Assembly (NCBI GenBank): GCA_030533445.1
Contig: CM060068.1
Coordinates: 20,675,510-20,739,509 of the forward strand
DNA: 64,000 nt
Source of the DNA: Cyprinodon diabolis
Taxonomy: Eukaryota > Chordata > Actinopteri > Cyprinodontiformes > Cyprinodontidae
Direction: 5' to 3'
Every line of letters begins with the position of its first letter. Position 1 is the first letter of the stretch. A program made the position numbers and the translations under genes. The notes beneath the pieces were generated by a model. It was not told where the DNA came from. It searched no databases and was given only the letters and a program-made list of their open reading frames with translations. Below are positions 13,016 through 25,600 of the stretch, in pieces.

Positions 13016-16000
13016 ACAGAAAAAGAGCAAGAAAACAACTTTATTCAGTTTTTTCAGTGACTTTTATGTACTGTGAAATTAAAATACAATTAAATTGACT
13101 GTACTGTAAATATGGCGATACATACACACGTATAAACAAGTACATGGCGCTTTTTGTATGTATGTATGATGTATATCAGTAGCAAATTTACAATATATAT
13201 ACAACTATGTGCAAGTTCATTTTTTTTGTACACATGTATGAAAAGTAAAAATTCAGAATGTTCACACGTTGCCTTTAACCCCTCTCACTCACATGGAGAA
13301 TTGCCAGTGCACGTAAAGCACATAAACATCAATATGGCACTACAGGATTCACAGAGAATTCAATCAAATAGAGTTTGCAATTAAAAAAAAAATGCAGAAA
13401 AAAACATATTAAACACAGTAGAAAGTGTTATTCGAAATACTGTAACTGTATGTCAGATTGTGCAGCTAAGCTTCATCTTTTTCTTAAAGGAGCAGTTTTT
13501 TTTGTCTTTTCTTCTCTGTGACTTGTACTTGACAGCATAAGACAGTCTTTTTGAGGTAGACTGCTCAAATTCAAGGGCAATCTTTTCTTCTTTTTACAAT
13601 TTCTAATTCACAAATGAATGACATTCAAAATGAAACGACATAAGTACTATAAGTACAATATGTAGCAATGAGGTAGAAAGGGTTTTAAAGGATGTATAAT
13701 GATTTATATTGGATGAGAAATACATTAAAACAAATTCTTAAGATGAAACTAATTACAGTAATACTGAAAGAAAGTGATGATAGTCTTTAGTCTAGACTCA
13801 GGATCATGGTGTGCTTATTATTGGCTCTAGTCAAGTGCTGTCTGTGTCTCCAGGTCCTTTCATTATACTACACTCAAAAAATTAACGTCTATTTGTCTGT
13901 TTCTTAAAGATTCAATAATATGTGAAATATATACCATTAAACCCAACTGCTTTTGCAAAACACAATCCTACTGTCAGGTGTATTCAAATTAATGGGAATG
14001 CAGCTTTGAGTAAAAGAATGACAAAAACAAAATTCAACCAGATATTTACAAATACTGTATAAAAAGACATCAATCCTCAATAAAGCATTGAGGCTTTAGC
14101 TCAATCAGAATTGCCAAAATTATTTTGATCTGCTAGATGCCAAAACAATTACGGAATATATATATATTTTTAACTCCTTTTATTACAATTTTTTTTTAAT
14201 GAAGAGGTTTACCAAATGCCATCTTGATTGCTTATCTGATTTTGACTGGGTTAATTCCCAATATCTATGTATGTATTTTTTAAGGCAACACCTTAAACAC
14301 ACTACTTCCGTATGTGACTCCATAAAAAAGCGAACAGAGAGATAATGATGGACTTTTACAATATTAGTAAAACATACTTAAAGACTAGGCTGCCACTTAA
14401 AGAATAAGAAGTATTTGGCCATGACAGTCATACTTAAATCTGGGTGACTAATGATTAATTCTTTCTAGCCTTAGAACACGTCCCCTGATGTGAAATACAG
14501 GGGTGGGTGCATCATGATGTGAGACTATTTTATTGCAGGAAGGAGTGGTGCTCTTTAAAAGATTCTATTAAGAGGAAAGAAGATTATGGGAACAATGTTA
14601 TACCCACAAATCTTAATTTCACACAGGAGTTTTAATAAATTGTTTTTCACGACTGTATGTAAACTTCTGGTTTCAACTGTACAGGACAGGATCTCATTGA
14701 TATTTGTTTAACCCTGACCATTTAAACCTGTGAGATATGTGCTTAATCTAAGTTAAGGTAGTTTTTTAATGCCCCCTCTAAAAATAAATCACTACTAAGT
14801 GACGTTTAACAAACCAAACCAAAGGTTTGTACATTCCGACCTTGTCCGACATTTGTGCCTTTGATTTTTTTTGTTCTTTAATCTAATGCTGTAAACTGGT
14901 GATTGTTGCAAAGAGAGCCAAGCATTTAAAAAGCAATGCATATTTTTATCGTCTGATTTTCTGTCTTTTTTTTAATTAGCAAGGTTACATTGTGGAACCA
15001 AGAGTAATTGAGTCAAAAATGTAGGTATAAATGACTTATCTACCATTGGACAGTTCAGATGGGTGATGGGTCTATTTTTATTTAGTCATTCTCTACTGCA
15101 GGCATGGGCTGGTTTACTGTATCAATATCTGCAATGGTTCTAAAAAGTAACAGTTTAAGAACTAAAACAGCATGTGCATGTGATTTAAAGCTCTTTTAAT
15201 GAGGTGCCAGAAAATGGGCCAGAGTAACCAAAGTCTACTTGGACTGTATGCAGCATGGAGTAGCACACTGCTTCCCCTTTAGTACATTACTTTGCAGTGC
15301 CACTCAGCTAGCTCGATGACGGGTTTTCTCATACTAACAAAAAACATAAATTCTACTTATTGGAAATACTGTTTTTCTACTCTCTAAAAAACCCCCAAAA
15401 CAATTAGGATATAAGAACTAAATGAGTGCTACTTATCATTCTAACCATCATTGATTTCATGCTTATTTGTGATTTTCAAGTCATACATTTTTTTTAAACC
15501 TTTGCATTTGAGCCGTGGCACCTTATTCTTATCACATAGTCTGAATCTTATCAGGAAAAGTGAATGCATAAATTCGTTATACAGTAGCTACAAACAGGGA
15601 GTTGTACTTGATCTTGCTTTCTGAAAGTCAGATTGCTGAAAAGGGAATTAGAGCCAAAATAGTTGGAAATATTATAAAACAAATAAAATCATTCAAATAA
15701 TTACAACTCAATTTCCATTTATATGGAGACTAGCAATTTTAAAAATACTTTTCTTAATGATTTAGGAAAAACCCCAAATTATTACAAAACAGATTCACTA
15801 TGGTTTAAGTTTGTATAGTAGTAGATAGTGGGGCAAAGTGGCAATGTGGATGAACACTGGTGAACTGGTGAGCCAGAGAAACCGTTTCACTTTGGTTCCA
15901 GTTTCACATTAACAACAGTTAACCTTTACATAAAAAACAACAACAAACAAACCAGCTTTGATCGTTAAATTGGTGCCATGGGATATTATCCAATGGATGA

Positions 16001-19000
16001 TAGAAAGGAGTTTCAAATTAATTACCCTTTTACACACATACAGTATAGGCACTCGGTTCCCACACATATGTCTTTACATGTTTAAACTAATAATAATCAT
16101 TCCACAAATCACCAACCATTGTGCAGTTCTGACCATAATGCAGCAAACATATTAGAACTTGAGTACAAACAAAGAATTACACATAATGGAAAAATAGAGT
16201 CAAGTATCACTCTGGATAAATTAACAACTTTCTCAAAGTGTGCTATTGTCTTGGAAACTCCTCAAATGTTCAGACCTTGAAAAGTTATTAGCTCCAAACA
16301 ATCATACAATGCTAAATTTTTGATTAAAAATAATATGTGATAAAGCATCAAGAAGTATTGTATTAAGTGACCTTCTTTAAAAAGAAAAAAAAAAGCTTGT
16401 TAATCTGCAGTTTCTGTACAAATACCCTGTCAGTGCTCTCCTCTTATCTGGCATGGTTCAGTGTGCAAGTGCTCTGCTCACAATATAATACATTCAATAT
16501 TTTAAGTTGCCAATTAAACTCTAAGACTGACTCATACATTGTTGGAAATGTACTATGGAAATTTAGCAAGATACTGGCAGCAAACAGTGTAAAAACACAG
16601 CAACAGTTTAAAGTAACTGGAAAAAAGTTGTATTCCATACAAATAATATGTAGGATTAGAATATAAGAAATGCAACTAAATTAATGACTTTGAGACATAA
16701 TAAAAACACTTTTGTGTAAACTTCTATTGAAATACCATAGGACAGAAAGTATGCACGCACAGAAACACTCAGGTTTCTGAAACATCTCCACTTGACATTG
16801 CAGATTCAGGGTTCAAACAAGGTACAGCAATGACGTAGCACTGAATATAAGCTGATTTAAAAAAAAAAAAAAAAAAACTTGTCCAAAGGCAAAGGCAGAC
16901 TGTTTCATCGTCAGTGGTATTGCCCTTTAAGTGCATCATGTGGTGAAAAACTTAGAAAAATATAAAGCATAGATTAAACACAAAATCCTGTTTCTGTTCA
17001 TTTAGCATCATTATTAAACAAGATGGAAAAGTTGTGACATTAAGATGTAATGGTGAATTCCTCTTTAAAAGATAAATGCAACAAGGTAACACAACAAAAC
17101 TTACACTGTACATAAGCCTTGGGTTTTAATAAATCATAAACTGCCAATGGGGGGTACTGGGGTGGTCAATTGTCTCTCAATCTTAAGATATTTGTTTGAA
17201 CTTATTAAATTTCTTGGCACAAAATGAACCCATCAATCTATAAACTGGGGTCTAAATAACAAGATTGGTGTTTTATTTTCCTGTAAATTAAGGTTTCCGA
17301 CTTTGTTGCCAGCATTGAATTAGAAAAAAACTTGATTAAAAAGTAAATGTATAATCCCCCACTATATATGCCGACACTGTGATACTATCCCAACACAATG
17401 AGGCAAGCCATTAGTTGTACCAAGTTATATATAAAAAGGTTGAATATTATAAACAAATTGATTTTTAAGTTTGAAAATAAACCATTATATCCTCACTGCA
17501 GAATCCCTTATGTTTTGACCTTTTTGACATTTTTAAAAATCCTAATGTGTTTAATGATACAGTTTTAAACGTACAGTAAACCCAATGTTTGTCATGCATA
17601 GTGTTGTACTACAAGCTTGTAACACATTCCTGAGATTTCAAATAGGAAAAAGAATTAATGGATAACTTGTCTAATAAATGACTGCAGGGATATGTTTTAG
17701 GAATAACTTTGCAACTAAAAGCATCTGCCAAATTTAGTAATGTGCAAAAAGCCTTAAAATAATTTCACCGCATACTGCAATAGCATGTTTTAACAAAACT
17801 GTTTCAAAAATATATTGTGATATAATCATATTGTTTGCAATAATTTGTGTCCCTTAAAAATTCTACTAAAATATACTTCATCTAATTGAGTCATTTTAAA
17901 GGAGTTTAGGAGGCTTTAATAAGTAATTCATGTCTTTGATTTTAATTAGGACTTGACACAGAGATCAATTCCTCAAATTCAATGCTCAGAATTGGAAAGA
18001 TATTGGAGCATGTGCAGAAACCCAAGCTTAAAAACGTACACAATAACAAGGTGCTTAGCTTGCTCTGTCTGACCTTAGTACTGTAAATAGAGCACTGGCT
18101 GATAGCAATGTATCTTTGACAAAACAAAGAATAAATACATACGACGTCACCACAACAACCCCACTGTTGAGTGTGGTGGAGTGTCTCATGCTATTCTTTT
18201 TCAAAGGTTAGGGGTAAGTGCCTGATATCCCTGAAAGCAGATAACTGCTTGAATAGAATTTTGATGTGGTCTGATGTCTTTGATCCAAAATATTCTTTTC
18301 CAAATTATTTATTTTGCCCTTCATCAACCTTTTTTATATACATCAGACCTGAAGAGAGGAGAATAGAGAACTTTAGAAGAGAGGACACAGCACTCTGTAA
18401 TAATTGGCCCTGGAGAAGACTTAGGGCCTGACCTTCAAAGAATTCCAAATACTGTAAGGAGCACTGAATTGGTTGGACAAAAAAATGCATATGCATGTTG
18501 CTTGTGATTTACAAAGACTGCATGGGAAAAGTAAAAAACATGTAAACAGGTTAAGTTGTGTGTGACTGGCAGTTTGAGGGTGGCAATAATGGAGTTAACA
18601 ATGGTTATTAAAAAAAGGAAATAACTATATATATATATATATATATACATATCTCAAAGTGTGACATATAAAGTTAAAAAAATGCTAAAAATATTAAAAG
18701 TAAGAACATTTCACTTCCTTCTTCCAAAGCCCTAGTACCAAGAAGGAGCTAGGATCAGGTTTACAGTGATATACGCTTTAAAATCACTTGGATTTACCTC
18801 GACAAACAAATCAAAACACCCACTTTACCCCGAATATTGCCAAATAGAGCAGGCCAGTAATAATTTAATTCATTCAATGTTCTAAAAAATTGAAATGAAT
18901 GTTTTTGCAAGGAACCTCTAAAAGAACAATGAGTGGGAAAAAAATTCCCCCCTACCACAAGTTAGGAATGCAAATTTTTAAGTTTGTCTCTTTACAGAAA

Positions 19001-20399
19001 CTGTGATTTTTGTTATTTGGTTACTCTAATATTCTTTTGCTTTTTTATAAAGATGCTACAATATTCAAGTACAGTCATGGTGTTTTTCACTTTGGTGTAA
19101 TTGCATAAACCTAGTATTCCTTTTTAATTAATTTGAGCTTGCCAGGGCAGACATTTTTTACCAACAAATATTTTGTTTCTTGCCATCCAATATGTTCGCA
19201 AATGCCCACAATCTCCATCAACTGGCACTGTACCAATGTCTCTCTTGTCGGCACTAAAACAAACAATTTTGCATGAGTTTGCAACTGACTTAAAAGCATG
19301 TTAAACATAGATGCAAAAACTGTACATGCAATCATGTTTAGTTGTAATACATCGCTTCGCCCATGTTATATAATTTGACTATTATCCTCCATAAATTTTC
19401 CAATGCAGAAAAAAGAAAGTAAGTCTCTGCCCTCTGTTTTTTGCACACGCAAATTGCTATGCAGCCTTGTGCTAAGATCAGTTTTGCAAGTGCTTACAAG
19501 TTTTGAATACATGCAATGATCAGGCCCTAGGTCTTTTTCTGTTGGCAAAAGGGGTTTAAAAGGTTAAAAACGCAAGGGCTTCTATAAAAGCGGTGTTGAT
19601 GTTTTTTTTTAAAAGAAAAGTATTTTAGTCCTTAGTAAATGTACTGAAAATATATGCTGAGCTTCTCTAAATATTTCAGGATGGTTATTTAGCTACTGCA
19701 GTTAAATATGAATTTATTTTAAAGCTTTTTACACAAACTTACCCCTGGTGTCAATACTACAACATCAATTGATACCACCTTGTAATGTTTTGTATGTAGA
19801 CCAACCCAAACAAGCCCAGTACATTGATTAAATGTAACTCTAGAAGGCAATGAAAACAAATAAATGTAAAATATATATGTGACAGTTTTACTATAATTAA
19901 ATAACCTACATGCACACATGAAACCTGTGCCAGGAAATGAGGCTCAAGGGAAATTCTGCCAATTAATTTAATTCAGCTGAAATTAACCACAACATTTTAC
20001 AGAGATCACAAATCAGACACAGCTGAACAACACTGCTGTAATAGAAAAAGTTTTTTTCACATTGTAAAGCTTGTTTTTATATTAGCACGTATCACCAATG
20101 AAGATTGTGAGGCAAAAAAGAAACTTAAACAGCACCATCTCAGGCACTTGATTGCAACTAAATCTCAAAATCAGCGTTATACCTATATATATTTGTATAT
20201 ATCTATATACAGAAAAGTGGGACATCCCTTTGAAGTTAGTTTTGAGCATGGATGTAGCATTGTATGATGTCCAGATTGTGTCCAAAGCTCTACATAAAAT
20301 GTTGATGTCACCACTATTTTTTTGTTGTTTAAAAAAGACCAAACTTTTTATTTATACTTAACACAGTAAAGTAAGGAAATTGTGTCCAGTTGGTCCCCT
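13016..20399 (-). other. fign: Presumed fign 3' untranslated region
   Basis: About 7.4 kb of AT-rich sequence without recognisable repeats, genes or SINEs follows the fign stop codon. FIGN mRNAs of other vertebrates have multi-kilobase 3' UTRs. Many AATAAA signals occur on the minus strand, including a very proximal one near 20349, others near 18307 and 14533, and the distal one at 13040-13045. Two Pumilio-type TGTAnATA sites lie on the transcript strand at 14043-14050 and 13196-13203. The true 3' end is not proven, and alternative polyadenylation is likely from the number of signals. Confidence 0.55.
13040..13045 (-). terminator. Candidate distal poly(A) signal of fign (AATAAA)
   Basis: The minus strand reads CTGAATAAAGTTGTTTTC, a canonical hexamer followed within about 30 bases by a T/GT-rich stretch (TTGTTTTCTTGCTC and on), as expected downstream of a cleavage site. 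It is the last good signal before the sequence character changes. The hexamer is common by chance in DNA this AT-rich, so the call is tentative. Confidence 0.4.
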
Positions 20400-22630
20400 T
20401 TACTGACTACAACCAAACATTTTATTCCACTCGGTGTATACATCTAGCTCTTTCTGTGATATGCTAGGCTGGAATTTGCAAAATATATTTTCAAAGTCTT
20501 GGTATGCGACAGGTCTAATCTGACTGGGATGGATGCTGGGATGTTCAGCCCCAGGAATGCCATGGAGAGAGCCAACCACAGCCTCTTGACACAGCTGGAC
20601 TACATCCAGCCCTGAAAATCCCTCTGTCCTTTGAACGAGTAATGATATTTCTTTGTCACTGAGACAATAGTTGTGCTGTGAGAGAAGTTGGCTGATTATC
20701 TGATGGCGTGCACTCCCATCAGGCAAAGGGATGAGCAAACGCCTCGTAAAGTACCTCCGTAGGGTGTCAGGGATCTCTTCTGGCTTACTTGTGGAGCAGA
20801 CCACAAGAACGTGGTCCTCTGCAGAGGTCAGAATACCATCGAGTTGGATGAGTAGCTCAGCCTTTAGGTGATTTACTGGGCTCTCTTCGGTTAGTTGGGC
20901 AGACAGCAGCAGGTCCACATCACTGATTAGGACTACTGCTGGTTGACGACAGCGTGCTACAAGGAAAGAAGCTTGGATGATCTTGTCCCCTTCTCCAAGC
21001 CACTTTGTGACCAGTGCTGAGCCACTCAGCCGCAAAAAAGCAGCCCCCAGCTGGCTGGCCATGCAGCGAGCCAGCAGTGATTTGCCAGTTCCCTGAGGTC
21101 CAAATAAGAGCAGGCTCCGTGGTAATGTGGCAAGTCCGCTAAACATGTCAGGTCTCAAAATAGGCCACAGTATTTCCTCTTTAATAGTTGCTTTGGCCAT
21201 ATCTAGACCTGCAATGTCAGTCCAGTCTACCGGAGAACCCTGCTGAAGGATTTCGGTGTTAACCAATTCTACCAGACTGGAATCACTGTTCTTAAGTTGT
21301 TCCTCTGCAGCCTGGATGGATGAGGTAGCCGTTCCTATATCATGCCCAGAAAGGGAGTGGGGGATGTGCTGTCTGTGCTCTTCAGTTTGCTCGCCCATGA
21401 TTGGAGACCCGAATTTGCTGTATGGCTCCCCAGTTCTTAGATCTCCTGCAGAGTTTTTGGTTGATCCATAAGATGGAGGAGTCAGTGCTCTACTGGAGTG
21501 CAAGTTAAATTTTCTTTGCTGATCAGAGGAAATTTGCTGTTTTGTTGGTTTAAAAGCTAAAGATGATGGCTCTGTGTTTCTTTCAAAGCCAGTGCCCCTG
21601 TTTGAGTCGGAGATGCTGGCGTCTGCTACTCTGTACATAGGGCTCTGTGAAGAACGCTGTTGGTTGTAGCTGAAATTAGCGTAGCTTGTGTCCACATCTC
21701 CATGTCCGCTCATGTAGAAGGCTTTCCGTTTTAATGAGTTAGATGAGCTACCATTTAAAGGTGTAGGTGTGATTGGTGTGTGACTATGAGACTGGTAGGT
21801 ATAACCGGGCAGAGTGGAAGGAGGTATTGGAGTGGGTGCTGCAATACCAGATGGCAGATAAGCCGAGGGTGGCGGTGCTCCCCCAGGGCTATAACCAGGA
21901 CCCGCAGCGGTCTGTGAAGCATACCCTGTTGGAGGATAACTATAGTTGGGAAGGTTAGGAGATCCAGCATTGTAGCTTGGCACTAAAGTAGGCGGAGGTG
22001 GTGGTGGTTGTAGGAGCCCAGCACTTTGCAGAGGAGAGGGGTGAGGGGAGGGGAGGGCTGGGGTGCTCTGGCTGCTGTAGCTAGAATGCAGGTAAGAGCC
22101 ATTGTAACTGGCATTATATTCCTGAGAGGGGAGGCCCGAGTGAAGAGTGGTGGCTGGGTGACTCCCACAGTTACTGCTGGAGTAGCTAGGCTCAGACAAG
22201 CTGCTTGCCACCCCTGGAGAGCTTCCTATGCTCGCAGACACGTCTGTAGGGGGGAGGGCTGCTGTCATTCCAGCTTTGCTCACAGATATAACATCTGGAG
22301 CACAGTTCATTGGGTAAATCCCCTCCTGCCAGGACTCATTCTCCGACTTTCTTCCATTCACGAGTCCACTGGTGCTATCCGAGTAGGAGCACAGCAGGGC
22401 TCTTTCATTTGGGCCTTCTAGGATCCCAGAGTACTTCTCTGCATATTTCTTGAGCAGATTGGAGGCAGTCAGCGCAGAGATGTCATCGTTTGCCCACGCA
22501 TACTGGTATGTTCGCTGTAAGTGCCCCCTGTAGGCCTCCACTTTGTGAGCTGGAGAGCGGGTAGTGGATGAGATGTCAAAGTGTTGTTCTGCCCATTGTG
22601 TGTGCTCCGGGGTCCACTGCATCTTTAGAC
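20400..22630 (-). CDS. fign: Fidgetin, main coding exon (exon 3, AAA-ATPase)
   Basis: Fidgetin is an AAA-ATPase of the katanin/spastin/VPS4 group that severs and depolymerises microtubules in cytoplasm, nucleus and centrosome. This exon gives residues 10-751 of the spliced protein (codon 9 is split by the intron), so the length is close to the 759 residues of human FIGN. Numbering from the internal Met at 22622, residues 1-75 match the conserved N-terminus (MQWTPEH start, then [18 protein letters not shown]). Residues 100-440 are a Ser/Pro/Tyr-rich low-complexity linker with a proline run at 206-211 and a basic LKRK at 297-300. The AAA module follows, with Walker A GPQGTGKS at 508-515, Walker B region VVLISDVD at 563-570, a sensor-1 region [11 protein letters not shown] near 607-617, and [15 protein letters not shown] at 621-635. 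The C-terminus ends KMFGCSQ. The acceptor is GTCTAG followed by GTCTAAAG and the internal ATG, so eight bases of coding sequence precede that ATG. The Walker B motif lacks the canonical Asp-Glu pair, as is known for vertebrate FIGN. Confidence 0.97.
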
Positions 22631-25600
22631 CTAGACAGTAGGAAAAGGATGAAATATGTTAAAGTTTATGTCTTTATTTTATTTAACAATGGCCACAGAT
22701 TCAAATGTAAAAAAAAATACCATAAATAATTATTTATTAAACAAAATATTAAACCTAATTATTAACATTATTCAAGACCTGCAGTTATTACATTTGTTGG
22801 AGCTTCATCTTTGTTATTTTAATACTGATCAATAGATTTACATAATTAGGTACAGCTCACATAGAGACCACTGTCTCATTTATGTTTGTTAAATTCAACC
22901 AAAAACTAATTTCTGAACTCTTTGAATAAGTGTTTTGTTTAAAGATGGTAATGAACTTGTAATCCTGTGTTGTTTGAGGTCTGAAATTACTGCATCATTT
23001 TTATTCTGCAAATATAGCCATAAGAATACAATATCATTTTTTGTTTATAGGAGAAAACTGGCAATTATAAATAGATTGAAATATAATAACAAGTAGTACA
23101 GCACAAAAATTCTGAAAAAAATAAAAAAATATAAATATATTAAACATCCTGATTGGGCACCTTTTTGTTGAGCATTTTACTGTACAAAATCATTTTTATT
23201 CAACTTGGTAGTAGTTCAACTTGGTCACCCGTTTTTTTCTCACTGAAAGTAATATCAAAGATTTTAGGGTGGCTTGCTCAGAGTTCTGATTTAAATCTAA
23301 TAATTTCAAAAGGGAACTAACAATTACAGTAATGATAAAGAGGCTTTCTAACAAGACTTGAGGTCAAAATCAAGGACAAACTGTAAAGTACCAATGGAAA
23401 TATCTAACATAACTGACCAGCAATCATAAGAAATTTCAAAAGAGTTTTCTTTTGATCATTTGAAAGGTAAAATGTTGCTTAATTAAAAAGATCAAAAATC
23501 TAAAGCTGTGTGAATTTTTTTTATTTTGGGCTTGGTTGGATTATATTATTATTTTTAATTAAAGCCAGCTACCATTATTTAGATATTTAATAGGTCTTAT
23601 AATCGTCAATATTAAAAAACGTATGTACTGATAACAAAATGATTAAAAAATTTTCAAAATTTTCCAAAATTTAAAATATTTAACAATAGGGGTATTGGAG
23701 TATATGAAATGAAAAAAGCTAACTCTACGGAAGACTAGCTAGATGGTCAGCAGGCGGATATTGGACCCAACACCTGGTTACCATGGAATAATCTACCCAA
23801 TGCAGAGCAGAGTGACACAGACATTGTAGGTCAGTCTATAATCCAACTCTCATCTGAGGCATTCTGAGACAGTTTCAGATCTGCTTGGAGGAGAGCAGCA
23901 AAGCAATCTTCCTTGGCAGCGCTCTGTTGCTTTCATCACACAAAGCCCTCAGCCCAGCATGTATTACATCCACATCGCGTCTGCTCGCTGCTTCCCACCC
24001 GACAGAGTAAGGAGGGGGAAAAAGAAAAACATGCTTCACTTGTCTTTTTCTCCGCAGTTTCACTCATCTTCTCTGTGAGGCCTTAAAGGGTTTGAATGAC
24101 AGAAATAATCAAGTTAAACCCTACAGTTAATCTGCAAATACAAATCTTTGTCTAACTGTGCTTCTTTATTCTGGGATGATGAAGAAATCCTCTGGACTCT
24201 CTCAGTATGAAGTCCACAGGAGATTAATACTCAAAACAACTTTAAATAGAGAGCCTTGTATATCTCTCATCAGAATTAAGCTGTATAAGATAAACTCAGT
24301 CACATGAGAGAAGATGGTGCAGCCATGTGCCTTTCTTTGTTTTGCTGACATTACACCGCTATAATTTATACGTCAGTGGGTAAAGCAGATATCACAGGAC
24401 TCAAACTGAAAAACAGCTAGTGTCCAGAGGCAGACTATAATCGCAGTTTCTCTGTGAATTCCCTTCTGATTTCCTCCCAGCCATTTGCCAACCAGCCACA
24501 CTAGACACCAGCAGCTAATTAGCAGGATGATGCTGCACTAATTGTGTTAATTTACAAGGTTTTAGTCAAAGAGATCTGTGCTGTGCTACACATGGTTGTC
24601 AACCATCCAAGCTAATGACTGAAGGGGAAAAAAATTCCTGAGGCAATAAGCTTGCGGTGAACAAGGTGATCAAATATCACCTGAAAACCCTACTTGAAAG
24701 TGACAAAATAAAATAGTTTAAAAAATATCCCAATATTTAAAACAAAGGTATTGCTATTTTACATGGATTTACAATACATTAACGGGTTTGCATCAAAGAC
24801 AAACATACTGTTTATGTGTCTTTTATCAGAGCTGTACCAATTAAGACTTTTGCTTGCCGACACAGATTTCAAGTTTTCTTCAAGGGATTATCAACTGCTT
24901 CCCATTTCTACAGATTTCATTTAGCTATTTTAAGGAGTGTAAAACAAAAAAAGATATAATGAAAAAGATAGATTATGCAATCCATGCATCAGTAGATGTT
25001 TTTATTTAATGGAACAAGTGCATGCTTTTGACTTTTTTATGTGTGTGTGTGTTGATCACAAGAAAGTTACATTTTCAGTTGAAAATCAGTCAGTTTGGTG
25101 GATTAAAGAGCCAATGAGGAGAAACGGACCAACACTGTGGCTGACTAATTGTTTTTTTTTTTTTTTTTTACTTATATATATATATATATTAGAAATGCTT
25201 ATCTTAAATGAAAAGCTATTCTTTCTGACTGTTATATAATATTTACTACACCACACTGTCCCTCATTCTTTTAGAAAGACTGGAAACTGGAAAAAAAAAG
25301 GGTCTTGCAATTAAATGCGAATTGAGGAAATAGCAATGAGTGCTGTGTTGTCTGCCAAGAATCTAAAGCAGTTGTGACACTGCAGCAAGAGTAGCGGGAT
25401 AATTGATTTTGTAAAAATCATTCAGCTGAGTTCCTTAACACTCAAGGCCCATTTTGTCAATAGCAAAATTGCACACAGCTCACACCGAGAGAGATTCTTC
25501 TATTACGGCAAATCCTCTCTGAACAATTTTCCACTTTGGACAAATCAAAGAGGAGCTACTCACAAAGTGTACTTGAGCTCACTGAGCATCAGGTGTTTTA

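Noticed and set aside
22026..22421. 131-codon plus-strand frame opposite fign
   Set aside because: Shadow of the GC-richer coding exon of fign on the other strand.
20400..22622. Fidgetin starting at the internal ATG (740 residues)
   Set aside because: A splice acceptor lies 8 bases upstream and a matching upstream exon supplies the conserved N-terminal residues, so the internal Met is residue 12.
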